Notes: a model not told the origin generated them from the sequence alone. 64,000 nt of DNA from Cupriavidus sp. BIS7 (GCF_000292345.1 NZ_ALOU01000037.1:1-64000); one strand, 5' to 3'; counted from the first letter of the stretch, positions 8,514 through 18,119 are shown. Translations and numbers: made by a program.

Positions 8514-9577
8514 ATACGCCCGTGATCGAGACCCCGAACACCGCTGCGTCCGGTGCATTCACGGACGCAGACACGCCGCCGTCGGCGCCGCTGCTGGAAC
8601 TGCGTGGTGTGTCCAAGCGCTTTGTTAAGACCCTGGACGTAGCTGCCAAGATCGCCAACGTATTCGGCGCGAAGCAGAAGACGGAGGTTGTGCATGCCGT
8701 CGACAAGGTCGACCTGGCGATTCGCACCGGAGAAGTCGTCGGCCTCGTGGGGGAATCCGGCTGCGGCAAGTCCACGCTCGGCCGCATGGCCGTTGGCCTG
8801 CACACGCTGACGGAAGGCGAGCGGTTCTGGCGCGGTGCCGATCTCGATCGTCTACCGCCGGAAAAGAAGCGTGAGCGGCAGCTCGCCATCCAGATGATCT
8901 TCCAGGACCCGTATGCGTCGCTGAACCCGCGCATGCGTGTGCTCGATATCGTCGGCGAGGCACCGGTCGTCCACGGCATCGTGGAGAAGGGCGCCCAGAA
9001 GGACTACGTGGAAGACATGCTCGTGCGAGTGGGGATGGACCCCACCGTGCTGCGCCGCTTTCCGCACCAGTTTTCGGGCGGGCAGCGTGCGCGCATCGGC
9101 ATCGCCCGCGCGCTTGCGGTGAGGCCGGAGTTCCTGGTCTGCGACGAATCGGTGGCCGCGCTCGATGTATCGATCCAGGCGCAGGTGCTGAACCTGTTCA
9201 TGCGGCTGCGCGAAGAACTGAACCTGACCTACCTGTTCATCAGCCATGACCTTGGCGTGGTCAAGCACATCAGCGACCGCGTGGTGATCATGTACCTGGG
9301 ACGTGTGGTGGAATCGGCGCCCACCGAGGAAGTGTTCGCCGCCCCGAACCATCCCTATACGCAGGCCCTGCTGGCCGAGGCGCCGAAGCTGGAAGTCGGC
9401 AAGAAGACGTATGTGGCGATCCGCGGGGAGATCCCGTCGCCGCTGAACCCGCCAACGGGCTGCCATTTCCATCCGCGCTGCCCGCATGCGATGCCGCGCT
9501 GCAAGACCGAGCAGCCGCAGCTGAAGGAGATCGCGCCGCTACGGTTCTCGGCGTGCCATCTGAACGACAAGAGCTAA
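8510..9577 (+). CDS. ABC transporter ATP-binding protein (DppF/OppF-like)
   Basis: A 355-residue second ATPase of the importer. The ATG at 8510 overlaps the previous stop (ATGA); the open frame runs further upstream inside the previous gene but those codons are unlikely to be used. An N-terminal tail of about 28 residues precedes the domain. Walker A is GESGCGKS (81-88); the Q-loop is in [13 protein letters not shown], the signature SGGQRARIG, Walker [12 protein letters not shown] (Ser where many members have Pro or Ala) and the H-loop FISHDLGV. The C-terminal [15 protein letters not shown] block is typical of OppF/DppF proteins. It is the last gene of the operon, followed by a palindrome at 9583. 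Confidence 0.92.
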   Translation: MNTPVIETPNTAASGAFTDADTPPSAPLLELRGVSKRFVKTLDVAAKIANVFGAKQKTEVVHAVDKVDLAIRTGEVVGLVGESGCGKSTLGRMAVGLHTLTEGERFWRGADLDRLPPEKKRERQLAIQMIFQDPYASLNPRMRVLDIVGEAPVVHGIVEKGAQKDYVEDMLVRVGMDPTVLRRFPHQFSGGQRARIGIARALAVRPEFLVCDESVAALDVSIQAQVLNLFMRLREELNLTYLFISHDLGVVKHISDRVVIMYLGRVVESAPTEEVFAAPNHPYTQALLAEAPKLEVGKKTYVAIRGEIPSPLNPPTGCHFHPRCPHAMPRCKTEQPQLKEIAPLRFSACHLNDKS

Positions 9578-9582
9578 ATGTG

Positions 9583-9617
9583 TGCTCCCCTCTCCCGCAC
9601 TGCGGGAGAGGGGAGCA
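9583..9617. repeat. REP-like palindrome, copy 1 (convergent junction)
   Basis: TGCTCCCCTCTCCCGCA (9583-9599) is the perfect reverse complement of 9601-9617, a 17-bp inverted repeat. It sits between the convergent ends of the ABC operon and the binding-protein gene at 9627. Related palindromes occur at 17046 and 51089, also between convergent genes. It probably acts as a two-way terminator or mRNA-end stabiliser; that role is inferred. Confidence 0.7.
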
Positions 9618-9626
9618 AGGAGGCCA

Positions 9627-10823
9627 TCAGCGAATCACCACGCCCCGTGAATTGATGATCGTCATCTCGACGAACTTCGAACCAACGTGGCTCTCTGGCG
9701 AAAACTGGACGATGAAACCGCCAAGATCGACGTTGCGCATGCTTTCAAGTGATGCCACGAAGCGGTCGCGCGTCAGGTCGTGGCCGGTGCGGCGCAGCCC
9801 TTCCACGAATGCCTTGGCGGCGATGAAGCCTTCGATGCTGGCGTAGTCGAATTCATTCTGCTTGCCGGCTGCCTGCAGCAGGCGCAGGTATTCGCGCACT
9901 ACGGGCATCGTGGCGTTGCCGGGGTGAGGCATCACCTGCGAGATGATCACGCCGCTGCCCTGCGGGCCGACTTCCTTGGCCAGCGCCTGCGTACCGACAA
10001 AAGACACGTTGTAGAACTGGCCGGCATAGCCGCGCCGCAGCGCTTCCTTCACGAACGCGCCCACCGTGCGATAGGCGCTGATCAGCACGATTGCGTCGGG
10101 CTTGGCCTTCAACGCCGTCTGCATGGCGTCGCCGATCTCCACCGTATTGCGGATCACGCTTTCCTGGGCCACGAGCTGCACGCCGCTGTCGGCCGGCAGC
10201 CTCTTGATGGCATGCTCGACCCCGCCGATGCCGGCGCGGCCGTACGCGTCATCGTTGTAGACCACGGCGATGCGCTTGAGGCCCGTGGTGCGGATCTGGC
10301 GCACGATCGCGGAGGTTTCCTCCTCGTAGCCGGCGCGCACATGGAATACGTAGCGGCTTTGCGGGTCGCGCAGCGACTGCGCGCCTGTGAACGGGGCGAA
10401 GAACGGCACATGCGCCTGGTTGACCAGTGGCAGCACGGCCTGGCTGGTCGGCGTGCCCACGTAGCCGAACAGTGCGAAGACACGGTCTTCGTCGATCAGC
10501 TTCTTCGTGTTCTTGACGGCCTCGTCGGGCTCGTACATGTCATCGAGCGCCTTGAGTTCGATCTTGCGGCCGAACACGCCGCCCTGCTTGTTGATGTAGT
10601 CGAAGTAGAGACTGGCGCCGGCGTTCATCTGCTTGCCGAGCACAGCCGTGGGGCCGGTCAGCGCGGCCGATTGGCCCAGCAGGATGGTGTCGGCGGTGAC
10701 GCCCGTTTCGCCGGCCGTGGTGTTGGCGGCAAAGGCGGCGCCAGGTACGCCGCATGCACCGATGGCGCACGCCACCAGCACGCCGGCGAAATGCCGGCGC
10801 TTGACCCTTGATTGCAAAACCAT
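9627..10823 (-). CDS. Branched-chain amino acid-type ABC substrate-binding protein
   Basis: A 398-residue periplasmic protein of the Peripla_BP_6 (LivJ-like) family. An N-terminal signal peptide (basic MVLQSRVKRRHF, hydrophobic core, cleavage near GAAFA) precedes the mature domain with ILLGQSAALTGPTAVLGKQM, the usual ligand-pocket opening of the family, and a later FDYASIEGFIAAKAFVEGL block. No LivHMGF-type permease or ATPase genes are nearby, so it is an orphan binding protein that must share a transporter encoded elsewhere or act as a sensor component. Such orphans are common in Cupriavidus. Ligand unknown. It is divergent from the molybdopterin oxidoreductase gene across 282 bp. Confidence 0.85.
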   Translation of the reverse strand: MVLQSRVKRRHFAGVLVACAIGACGVPGAAFAANTTAGETGVTADTILLGQSAALTGPTAVLGKQMNAGASLYFDYINKQGGVFGRKIELKALDDMYEPDEAVKNTKKLIDEDRVFALFGYVGTPTSQAVLPLVNQAHVPFFAPFTGAQSLRDPQSRYVFHVRAGYEEETSAIVRQIRTTGLKRIAVVYNDDAYGRAGIGGVEHAIKRLPADSGVQLVAQESVIRNTVEIGDAMQTALKAKPDAIVLISAYRTVGAFVKEALRRGYAGQFYNVSFVGTQALAKEVGPQGSGVIISQVMPHPGNATMPVVREYLRLLQAAGKQNEFDYASIEGFIAAKAFVEGLRRTGHDLTRDRFVASLESMRNVDLGGFIVQFSPESHVGSKFVEMTIINSRGVVIR

Positions 10824-11105
10824 GTGAATCCCCGTTCAAAAAAACCGTAAAACTTTCTTGTGGCTTCTATGCGGCTTTTCGGACCCGCGACCCCTCCACG
10901 GTCTGACGCCGCTACGGGGGCCCGGCCGAGGGCCGGACTGCGCCGGCACATCATAATCGAATACAATCGGAGCCAAACAATTTCTCCCGGTTGGGAATGT
11001 TCTGCGAGGCCGTTGCGCCACAGTCGCGCGGACCAGGCGATGTTCAGCTTGCCTGGTGCATGGCCGCCTTGCCGCCCCTCATTGCCCAGGCCGGGCGCCC
11101 CACTG

Positions 11106-13238
11106 ATGTCTGATCTGCCTGCCGATACCGCCATGGCCACCCGCATCGTCCGCGCCGCTTGTCCCCACGATTGCCCCGATACCTGTGCACTGCTCGTCAC
11201 CGTCGAAGACGGCCGGGCGGTCAAGGTAGCCGGAGACCCGGAGCATCCGGGCACCCAGGGCGTGCTGTGCACCAAGGTATCGCGCTACACCGAGCGCACC
11301 TATCACCCGGACCGCCTGCTGACGCCGCTGCGGCGCGTAGGCAAGAAGGGGGAGGGGAAGTTCGAGCCGATTTCGTGGGACGAGGCGCTCGATGAAGTCG
11401 CCACCCGGCTGTCGGCGATCGCTGCGCGCAACGCGGAGGCGATCGTTCCCTACAGCTACGCGGGGACGATGGGCCTGGTGCAGGGCGAGAGCATGGCGGC
11501 TCGCTTCTTCCACAAGCTCGGGGCCTCGCTGCTCGACCGCACGATCTGCGCCAGCGCGGGCGCCACGGCGCTGCGCCATACCTATGGCGGGAGCGTCGGC
11601 ATGGACATGGAACATGTGGTCGATGCCAGGCTGATCATTATCTGGGGTAGCAATCCGATCACGTCGAACCTGCACTTCTGGACGCGCGCGCAGGAAGCCA
11701 AGCGCCGCGGCGCGACGCTGGTGGCAATCGATCCATACCGCTCGCTGACGGCCGAGAAGTGCCATCGCCATATCGCGCCGATGCCGGGCACCGATGCCGC
11801 GCTGGCGCTGGCAATGATCCACGTGCTGATCCGCGACGACCTGCTCGACCACGACTATATCGAGCGCAACACGGTCGGCTTCGACGCGCTGCGCGAGCGT
11901 GCCATGCAGTACCCGCCGCAGACCGCGGCGCAGATCTGCGGAATTTCCGTCGACGATATCGAGTGGCTGGCAGGCCTCTACGGCAAGCTGGCCGTGCGCG
12001 AACGCCAGCCCGTGGCGATCCGCCTGAACTATGGCATGCAGCGCGCGCATGGCGGCGGCCAGGCGGTGCGCGCGGTGGCGTGCCTGCCGTCACTGGTCGG
12101 CGCATGGCGTCAGCCTGCCGGCGGCCTGCTGCTGTCGACGTCGGGCTTCTTCCCGATCGACAACGCCGCGCTGCAACGTCCAGACCTGCTGCCGGCCTGG
12201 CCGACGCTGCCGCGCACGGTGAACATGAGCACGATCGGCGATGCGCTGCTCGATGACGGCACCATCGGCAACGGCCCGAGGATCGAGGCCCTGGTGGTCT
12301 ACAACAGCAACCCGGTGGCCGTGGCGCCCGATTCCAGAAAGGTGGCGGCCGGGTTTGGCCGTGAAGACCTGTTCACGGTGGTGCTCGAGCATTTCCGTAC
12401 CGATACGGCTGACTATGCAGACATCGTGTTGCCGGCCACTACGCAGCTGGAGCACGTCGATGTGCACAAGGCGTACGGCCACACGTACTTCCTGGCCAAC
12501 AACCAGGCAGTCGAGCCGCTTGGCCAGGCGCTGCCCAACACGGAGATTTTCCGGCGGCTGGCGGCCCGCATGGGGTTCACCGAGCCATGCTTTGCCGATA
12601 GCGACGAGACCATCGCGTCGCAGGCCATCCTGCGTGGCGACACGCGTGCCGATGGCATCAACTGGGATTCGCTCAAGGCCCGTGGCTGGCAGAAGCTGAA
12701 TATCGCAGAGGCGCCGTTCGCCGATGGCGGCTTCCCGTCGCCTTCGGGCAAGTGCGAGTTCTATTCGGAATCGATGGCGCGCGAAGGGCTCGAACCCGTG
12801 CCGGCCTACGTGCCGCCGTACGAGGCCCCGTCGTCGGCCCCTGAGCTGGCCGCAAGATACCCGCTGGCGATGATTTCGCCGCCCGCGCGCAACTTCCTCA
12901 ACAGTTCGTTCGTCAATGTCGACAGCCTGCGCGCCACCGAAGGCGAGCCGCACCTGGACATTCATCCGGCCGACGCGTCGGCGCGCGGCATCGTCAACGG
13001 GGCACTCGTGCGTGCCTATAACGATCGCGGCAGCATGCAGGCACGCGCCCGCGTGACCGATCGCGCGCGGCAGGGCCTTGTCGTCGGGTTGTCGATCTGG
13101 TGGAAGAAGCTGGCACCGGACGGCAAGAACGCCAACGAACTGACCAGCCAGCGCCTGACCGACCTGGGTCGCGCACCGGTCTTCTACGACTGCCTTGTCG
13201 AAGTGGAACCGGTGCCGGCGGAGGCGCTTGCGTCATGA
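11106..13238 (+). CDS. Molybdopterin-dependent oxidoreductase (DMSO reductase family)
   Basis: A 710-residue Mo-bisMGD oxidoreductase. The N-terminus has ACPHDCPDTCALL followed about 30 residues later by GVLCTK, a four-Cys set (C-x3-C-x3-C...C) expected to bind [4Fe-4S]. Central molybdopterin blocks (IIIWGSNPITSNLHFW, IDPYRSLTAEK, MPGTDAALALAM, YGMQR) and the C-terminal dinucleotide-binding domain (MISPPARNFLNSSF, LDIHPADASARGI) are complete. No Tat signal is evident, so a cytoplasmic enzyme is likely. The ATG at 11106 is preferred; 11133 (MATRIV) and the upstream 11040 are alternatives. The substrate is not predictable, and no electron-transfer subunit lies nearby. The stop overlaps the next gene by ATGA. 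Confidence 0.85.
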   Translation: MSDLPADTAMATRIVRAACPHDCPDTCALLVTVEDGRAVKVAGDPEHPGTQGVLCTKVSRYTERTYHPDRLLTPLRRVGKKGEGKFEPISWDEALDEVATRLSAIAARNAEAIVPYSYAGTMGLVQGESMAARFFHKLGASLLDRTICASAGATALRHTYGGSVGMDMEHVVDARLIIIWGSNPITSNLHFWTRAQEAKRRGATLVAIDPYRSLTAEKCHRHIAPMPGTDAALALAMIHVLIRDDLLDHDYIERNTVGFDALRERAMQYPPQTAAQICGISVDDIEWLAGLYGKLAVRERQPVAIRLNYGMQRAHGGGQAVRAVACLPSLVGAWRQPAGGLLLSTSGFFPIDNAALQRPDLLPAWPTLPRTVNMSTIGDALLDDGTIGNGPRIEALVVYNSNPVAVAPDSRKVAAGFGREDLFTVVLEHFRTDTADYADIVLPATTQLEHVDVHKAYGHTYFLANNQAVEPLGQALPNTEIFRRLAARMGFTEPCFADSDETIASQAILRGDTRADGINWDSLKARGWQKLNIAEAPFADGGFPSPSGKCEFYSESMAREGLEPVPAYVPPYEAPSSAPELAARYPLAMISPPARNFLNSSFVNVDSLRATEGEPHLDIHPADASARGIVNGALVRAYNDRGSMQARARVTDRARQGLVVGLSIWWKKLAPDGKNANELTSQRLTDLGRAPVFYDCLVEVEPVPAEALAS

Positions 13239-14389
13239 CCCGCTGGCCGGCACGCCGGCGCGTGACGAGTGCCCTTGCGGTGCTCGGCGCGGCGTTGCTG
13301 GTGGCCGGCTGTGACACGCTAGGCTATTACTATCAGTCGATCGGCGGCCATCTCGGTGTGATGGCGCAGGCGCAGCCGATCGACGATGCCATTGCCACGG
13401 CCAACGGCGCCAACGATGCGCGCCTTGCCCAGCGCCTGACGCTTGCGCGCCATATCCGCGACTACGCCTCGCACGAGTTGAAGCTGCCCGACAACGGCAG
13501 CTATCGGCGCTACGCCAACCTGCATCGTCCCTATGTGGTGTGGAGCGTGTTTGCCACGCCGGAGCTGTCGATGGAACTGCGCAAGTGGTGCTTTCCGATC
13601 GCCGGCTGCATTACCTACCGCGGCTACTACGACCAGCACGACGCCGAGCACTACGCCCAGGGGCTGCGCCACGATGGGCTGGAGGCCTACGTGGCAGGCA
13701 TCCCCGCGTATTCCACGCTTGGATATTTCGATGACCCGCTGCTCAACACCTTCGTCTACCTGCCCGAGGGCGAGCTGGCGCGGCTGATCTTCCACGAACT
13801 GGCGCACCAGGTGGTCTACGTGCGCAACGACACCGCGTTCAACGAATCGTTTGCCACGGCCGTGGAGACAGCCGGCGTGGAGCGCTGGCTCGCGCAGGAA
13901 GGATCGCCCGAGTTTCGCGCGACCTATCAGGTCTATGACAAGCGCCGCCGCGAGTTCCGCGCCATGCTGCTGGATACGCGCGACAAGCTGGTCGCGCTCT
14001 ATCGCTCGCCGCTCGACGACGACGCCAAGCGACAGGCCAAGGCACATATCTTTGACGAACTGCGTCAGACCTATGCGGGTCTCAAGGTGGAGTGGGGAGG
14101 CTACAGCGGCTATGACCGCTGGTTCGACCAGCCACTGACCAACGCCCACCTGGCTGCCGTGGCCACCTATCAGCAGTGGGTGCCCGCCTTTACCGCGCTG
14201 CTGGCCCAGTGCGGTGGCGACTGGGAGCGCTTCTATGCCGCCGTGCGCAAGATTGGCGACCTGCCGCCGGCCGAACGCGATGCGGCATTGCGCAAGCTGG
14301 CGCCGCCTGCCACCGAGGTGACGCCGCTGACCGCGCAACATGCGACTGACGCCGTGCCCGCGGCGTCTGGAAGCGGGCGCGGCCAGTAG
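13235..14389 (+). CDS. Lipoprotein zinc aminopeptidase (PF10023-like)
   Basis: A 384-residue predicted lipoprotein peptidase of the proteobacterial 'Aminopep' family. The start at 13235 overlaps the oxidoreductase stop (ATGA) and gives a basic, hydrophobic signal peptide ending in the lipobox LVAGC. The zinc motif HELAH sits in LIFHELAHQVVYV near the middle, and NESFATAVE downstream supplies the probable third ligand Glu. Conserved YYYQSIGGHLGVM follows the lipobox, as in the family. An aminopeptidase role is by family name only; the in vivo substrate is unknown. Coupling to a molybdoenzyme gene is unexpected, and I know no functional link. Confidence 0.82.
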   Translation: MTRWPARRRVTSALAVLGAALLVAGCDTLGYYYQSIGGHLGVMAQAQPIDDAIATANGANDARLAQRLTLARHIRDYASHELKLPDNGSYRRYANLHRPYVVWSVFATPELSMELRKWCFPIAGCITYRGYYDQHDAEHYAQGLRHDGLEAYVAGIPAYSTLGYFDDPLLNTFVYLPEGELARLIFHELAHQVVYVRNDTAFNESFATAVETAGVERWLAQEGSPEFRATYQVYDKRRREFRAMLLDTRDKLVALYRSPLDDDAKRQAKAHIFDELRQTYAGLKVEWGGYSGYDRWFDQPLTNAHLAAVATYQQWVPAFTALLAQCGGDWERFYAAVRKIGDLPPAERDAALRKLAPPATEVTPLTAQHATDAVPAASGSGRGQ

Positions 14390-14462
14390 CGGCCGGGTTG
14401 GCGGGGCTTTGGCGGGGTAGCGCAAGCGCTCGCAAGTATCGGCCAATAGCGGGAGTTTCCCA

Positions 14463-15164
14463 ATGGTGGTGCGCGTACAGCATGCGAAAATCGAGGCCAT
14501 GTCTCATGCCCCCAGAAAACACGGCCATACGCCTCGCGCTGCCGTAGCCGCCACGCTGGCTGACGATGGTCCAGCCCGCACGCACGTGGCCGAGCGTCAG
14601 GAAGCGCGCCGCCGCCAGATCCTCGACGCCGCGGCCCAGCTGTTCTACACGAAGGGCTACCCGGGCATGACGATGAACGACCTGTGCCGGGCGCTCGGTG
14701 TCACCAAGCCCGCTGTCTACTATTACTTCGCGGACAAGTACGAGATTTTCGACATCCTGTGCCGCGAATCGGCCCAAACCTGCCTGCCCGTGATCCGCGA
14801 GACCGCCGATCCGGCGCTGCCGGTTCGCGAGCGCCTGACCACGTGCCTGCTGGAGATGGCGCGCCGCTGCGTCCGCTGCCATGTGGCCGCCGCCTTGAGC
14901 TTCCGTGACAACCAGTACCTGAAGCCGGAAACGGTGGCATGGCTCAACACCATGGCGCGCGATTTCTATCGCGACCTGTACGAACTGTTGGAGGAAGGGC
15001 GTTCGACCGGCGTGTTCGAATTCGGTGACGCGCGCGTGACCGCCCATTCCATAGGCGGTGTGATCGGATTCATGTACACCTGGCACGAACCGGGACGCAT
15101 GGACCCCGAGGCGCTGGCCCAGGAACTGGCCGGGAACATGATGAAGCTGGTCCTGCCGAATTGA
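14463..15164 (+). CDS. TetR/AcrR family transcriptional regulator
   Basis: A 233-residue repressor-type protein. The N-terminal helix-turn-helix is clear: RRRQILDAAAQLFYTKGYPG, then MTMNDLCRALGVTKPAVYYYFADKYEIF (about 70-97), the standard TetR recognition helix. The C-terminal ligand domain is divergent. The ATG at 14463 is chosen because GGGAG lies 7 nt upstream; the internal ATG at 14499 is an alternative and would drop 12 residues ahead of the domain. It is 181 bp upstream of fadD on the same strand, so control of fatty acid activation is plausible (inference). Confidence 0.88.
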   Translation: MVVRVQHAKIEAMSHAPRKHGHTPRAAVAATLADDGPARTHVAERQEARRRQILDAAAQLFYTKGYPGMTMNDLCRALGVTKPAVYYYFADKYEIFDILCRESAQTCLPVIRETADPALPVRERLTTCLLEMARRCVRCHVAAALSFRDNQYLKPETVAWLNTMARDFYRDLYELLEEGRSTGVFEFGDARVTAHSIGGVIGFMYTWHEPGRMDPEALAQELAGNMMKLVLPN

Positions 15165-15345
15165 CCCTGGTCACGCTTTGTCGAGTGTCTTGGGGTATTC
15201 CCTTGGTCGCCATGTCAGGTGACGCATAATCCATCATTTCGCGATCGTATTCGTGGAGGACTTCGTCTAACGTGTTGTCTCGATGGAGTCGCACGTTTAG
15301 CATTGCGAAAAAATCGAACGACCATTCAGAAATTCAGGAGACGGT

Positions 15346-17028
15346 ATGGAAAAGCTGTGGCTGAAAAACTATCCGGCAGGCGTTCCCGCGGAGATCGACG
15401 CCAGCCAGTTCCGTTCGCTGGCCCAGTTGCTCGAGGAATCGTTCCATACCTACGCCGACCGCCGCGCCTTCATTTGCATGGACCGCGCCATGACCTATGG
15501 CGAGCTGGACCAGCTTTCCGGCGCGTTTGCCGCCTGGCTGCAGTCGCGCGGACTGCGCCCCGGCGCGCGCGTGGCGCTGATGATGCCGAACGTGCTGCAG
15601 TATCCGGTGGTGCTGGCTGCCGTGCTGCGCGCCGGCTACGTGGTGGTCAACGTCAATCCGCTCTATACCCCGCGTGAACTCGAGCACCAGCTCAAGGACA
15701 GTGGCGCCGAAGCCATCGTCATCCTTGAGAACTTCGCGTCCACGCTGCAGGCCGTGCTCGCGGCCACCCCGGTCAAGCATGTGGTGGTGGCCAGCATGGG
15801 CGACCTGCTTGGCACGCTGAAGGGTGCCATCGTCAATTTCGTGGTCCGCAACGTCAAGAAGATGGTGCCGGCCTGGGAACTGCCGCACTGCGTGCGCTTC
15901 AACGACGTGCTGGCCGAAGGCCGCAGGATGACGCTGAAGCCGGTCAGCACCGGCCCGGACGACGTTGCGTTCCTGCAGTACACGGGCGGCACCACTGGCG
16001 TGTCGAAGGGCGCCACGCTGCTGCACCGGAACGTGGTCTCGAACGTGCTGCAATCGGAGGCGTGGATGCAGCCCGCGCTGAACAAGGGCGCGCATATCGA
16101 CCAGGTGGTCACGATCACGGCGCTGCCGCTGTATCACATCTTCGCGCTGACGGTCTGCTGCCTGCTGGGCATGCGCAGCGGCGGCCTGAGCATCCTCATC
16201 CCGAATCCGCGTGACATCCCCGGCTTCATCAAGGAACTGCAGAAGTACAAGTTCCACATGTTCCCGGCCGTCAACACGCTCTACAACGCGCTGCTGAACC
16301 ACCCGGATTTCGGCAAGATCGATTTCTCGGGCCTGCGCGTGGCCAACGGCGGCGGCATGGCCGTGCAGGAAGCCGTGGCCAAGAACTGGCTGTCGAAAAC
16401 GGGCTGCCCGATCATCGAAGGCTACGGCCTGTCCGAGACCTCGCCGTCGGCCACCTGCAATCCGACCGATACCAACGCATTCTCGGGCACGATCGGCATG
16501 CCGCTGCCGTCGACCGAAGTGTCGATCCGTGACGACGACGGCAACGAACTGCCGCTTGGCCAGCCGGGCGAAATCTGCCTGCGCGGTCCGCAGGTGATGG
16601 CCGGCTACTGGAACCGCCCCGACGAGACCGCCAAGGTCATGACCCCGGACGGCTTCTTCAAGACCGGCGATATCGGCGTGATGGACGATCGCGGCTACAC
16701 GAAGATCGTCGACCGCAAGAAGGACATGATCCTGGTGTCGGGCTTCAACGTGTACCCGAACGAAGTGGAAGGCGTGGTTGCAGAATGCCCGGGCGTGCTG
16801 GAGGTTGCGGCCGTGGGCGTGCCGGACCAGCACTCGGGCGAGGTGGTGAAGCTGTTCGTGGTCAAGAAGGACCCGGCATTGTCCGAGGCCGACGTGATCG
16901 CGTTCTGCAAGGATCGCCTGACCGGCTACAAGCGTCCGAAGTACGTCGAATTCCGCACGGAACTGCCCAAGACCAACGTCGGCAAGATCCTGCGTCGCGA
17001 ACTGCGCGATAGCCGCAAGGCGGCCTGA
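15346..17028 (+). CDS. fadD: Long-chain fatty acid-CoA ligase
   Basis: A 560-residue AMP-forming acyl-CoA synthetase, the usual FadD length. It activates fatty acids to acyl-CoA for beta-oxidation or lipid synthesis at the inner membrane. The P-loop-like AMP motif is LQYTGGTTGVSKGAT (about 209-223). GYGLSETSP (about 361-369), the hinge region TGDIGVMDDRGY and VDRKKDMI, and the C-terminal catalytic Lys in KTNVGKILRREL are all present. An AGGAGACGGT sequence just before the ATG supports the start. It follows a TetR regulator gene and ends at a REP-like palindrome. Assignment to long-chain substrates is by family resemblance. Confidence 0.93.
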   Translation: MEKLWLKNYPAGVPAEIDASQFRSLAQLLEESFHTYADRRAFICMDRAMTYGELDQLSGAFAAWLQSRGLRPGARVALMMPNVLQYPVVLAAVLRAGYVVVNVNPLYTPRELEHQLKDSGAEAIVILENFASTLQAVLAATPVKHVVVASMGDLLGTLKGAIVNFVVRNVKKMVPAWELPHCVRFNDVLAEGRRMTLKPVSTGPDDVAFLQYTGGTTGVSKGATLLHRNVVSNVLQSEAWMQPALNKGAHIDQVVTITALPLYHIFALTVCCLLGMRSGGLSILIPNPRDIPGFIKELQKYKFHMFPAVNTLYNALLNHPDFGKIDFSGLRVANGGGMAVQEAVAKNWLSKTGCPIIEGYGLSETSPSATCNPTDTNAFSGTIGMPLPSTEVSIRDDDGNELPLGQPGEICLRGPQVMAGYWNRPDETAKVMTPDGFFKTGDIGVMDDRGYTKIVDRKKDMILVSGFNVYPNEVEGVVAECPGVLEVAAVGVPDQHSGEVVKLFVVKKDPALSEADVIAFCKDRLTGYKRPKYVEFRTELPKTNVGKILRRELRDSRKAA

Positions 17029-17045
17029 GGATCAAAGATGGTGTT

Positions 17046-17076
17046 CTCCCTCTCCCGCACAAGTTGGAGAGGGGAG
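17046..17076. repeat. REP-like palindrome, copy 2 (convergent junction)
   Basis: CTCCCTCTCC (17046-17055) pairs with GGAGAGGGGAG (17066-17076), one G bulged. It is the second member of the family seen at 9583, again between convergent genes (fadD and the glycine-rich lipoprotein). A bidirectional terminator role is inferred. Confidence 0.6.
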
Positions 17077-17101
17077 CCTGTCAGCAGCCCTTTACACCCT
17101 T

Positions 17102-17596
17102 TCAACACTCGTTCGAAGGCGCCATCTGTGGCTGCGCAGATCCGTCAGGATAGATCAGGCGCACGCATGTGCCGGGCTCCAGCCCCGGCGCGGCGGGAGC
17201 GTTGACCTGCGCAACCGTCCCATCCATGGCCTGCACCTTGTACTGGTAGAGATCCATCTGCTGCGGCGGTTGCGGCGGCTGCCGGTTCAGCAAGTGCGTC
17301 AGGTCTACTGAAAATCCCACTCCCACGCTACCGCCACCGCCGCTCGCACCGGCGGCGCCTACGCCCACGCCATAGCCACCACCATAGCCACCGGAGCCAC
17401 CGTAGTTCGCATTGTTCGGAACGTCGATGCGCGTCAGGAATGTCTTTTCGGTGACGCGGCCCAGCTTGATCGTCGCGTTGACTGGCGTGATCTGCGGACC
17501 GGCCGGCGCAGTGCTGCAGCCCGTTACGGCTAACACTGCACTAACGGTACTTGCTGCGGCCAGCAACGGAATCAGGCGAATCGGGTTGCGGGTCAT
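17102..17596 (-). CDS. Glycine-rich lipoprotein of unknown function
   Basis: A 164-residue predicted lipoprotein. The signal peptide MTRNPIRLIPLLAAAS leads to the lipobox VTGC (Cys at 27). A glycine/alanine/serine-rich stretch (about 64-95, with YGGSGGYGGGYG) is followed by a proline-glutamine segment and a small C-terminal domain with TCVRLIYPDG. The start at 17596 overlaps the stop of the MarR gene by ATGA, which ties its translation to the regulator. The open frame continues upstream inside the MarR gene, but only this start gives a signal peptide. I do not recognise a family. Co-expression with MarR suggests an envelope-stress or efflux-related role, which is speculation. Confidence 0.65.
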   Translation of the reverse strand: MTRNPIRLIPLLAAASTVSAVLAVTGCSTAPAGPQITPVNATIKLGRVTEKTFLTRIDVPNNANYGGSGGYGGGYGVGVGAAGASGGGGSVGVGFSVDLTHLLNRQPPQPPQQMDLYQYKVQAMDGTVAQVNAPAAPGLEPGTCVRLIYPDGSAQPQMAPSNEC

Positions 17597-18099
17597 GGCG
17601 TGGTCAGGCTGGTCTTGAGTCGGCCGAGCAGACGGAACAGCGCGCGGCGGTCGGATTCGGCCAGGCCCGAGAACAGTTGTTCGATCCATGCCTCGTGCGC
17701 GCGCGCCATGCGTGAGAAGGCCTCGCGGCCATCCGGCGTCAGGCGGATCAGATAGGCGCGGCGGTCCGTGGGCAGCGCCTCGCGCGTGACCAGGCCTTCC
17801 TGCTGCAACTGATCCGTGATCCCGGTGACGTTGCCGCCCGTCACCATCATCCGTCGCGACAACTCGCCCATCTTGAGGCCTTCGGGATGGCGGTCAAGTT
17901 GCGACATCAGGTCGAAGCGCGGCAGCGTGACCGCGAAGTCCTGCCGCAGGCGCGAGCGGATATCGCCTTCGACCATGTTGGTGCAGGTGAGCAGGCGCAG
18001 CCAGAGCCGCAGCGCTTCATGCTCCGATTCGCCAGCGCTGGTCTCCAGGTCGACCGGCGTCGTGTCGGCTGCGCTGCTGGCGGTGGAAAGATTGGGCAT
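17593..18099 (-). CDS. MarR family transcriptional regulator
   Basis: A 168-residue winged-helix regulator. The DNA-binding part runs from LPRFDLMSQLDRHPEGLKMGELSRRMMVTGGNVTGITDQLQQEGLV to the wing with PTDRRAYLIRLTPDG, the MarR D-x-R motif. The ATG at 18099 is chosen; a TTG at 18117 with a weak AGG upstream is an alternative. A perfect inverted repeat ACTTGA-N4-TCAAGT lies 21 bp upstream, over a -10-like TATACT, so autorepression is likely. The downstream glycine-rich lipoprotein overlaps by 4 bases. The inducing ligand is unknown; the Bug-type binding protein gene upstream on the same strand may or may not be part of the regulon. Confidence 0.88.
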   Translation of the reverse strand: MPNLSTASSAADTTPVDLETSAGESEHEALRLWLRLLTCTNMVEGDIRSRLRQDFAVTLPRFDLMSQLDRHPEGLKMGELSRRMMVTGGNVTGITDQLQQEGLVTREALPTDRRAYLIRLTPDGREAFSRMARAHEAWIEQLFSGLAESDRRALFRLLGRLKTSLTTP

Positions 18100-18119
18100 C
18101 GTTGTTTGGACAGCCAAAA

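Noticed and set aside
8510..9577. Ser in place of Pro in the Walker B neighbourhood (CDES) of the second ATPase
   Set aside because: The catalytic Asp-Glu pair is intact and other OppF-type ATPases vary at this position, so loss of activity is not indicated.
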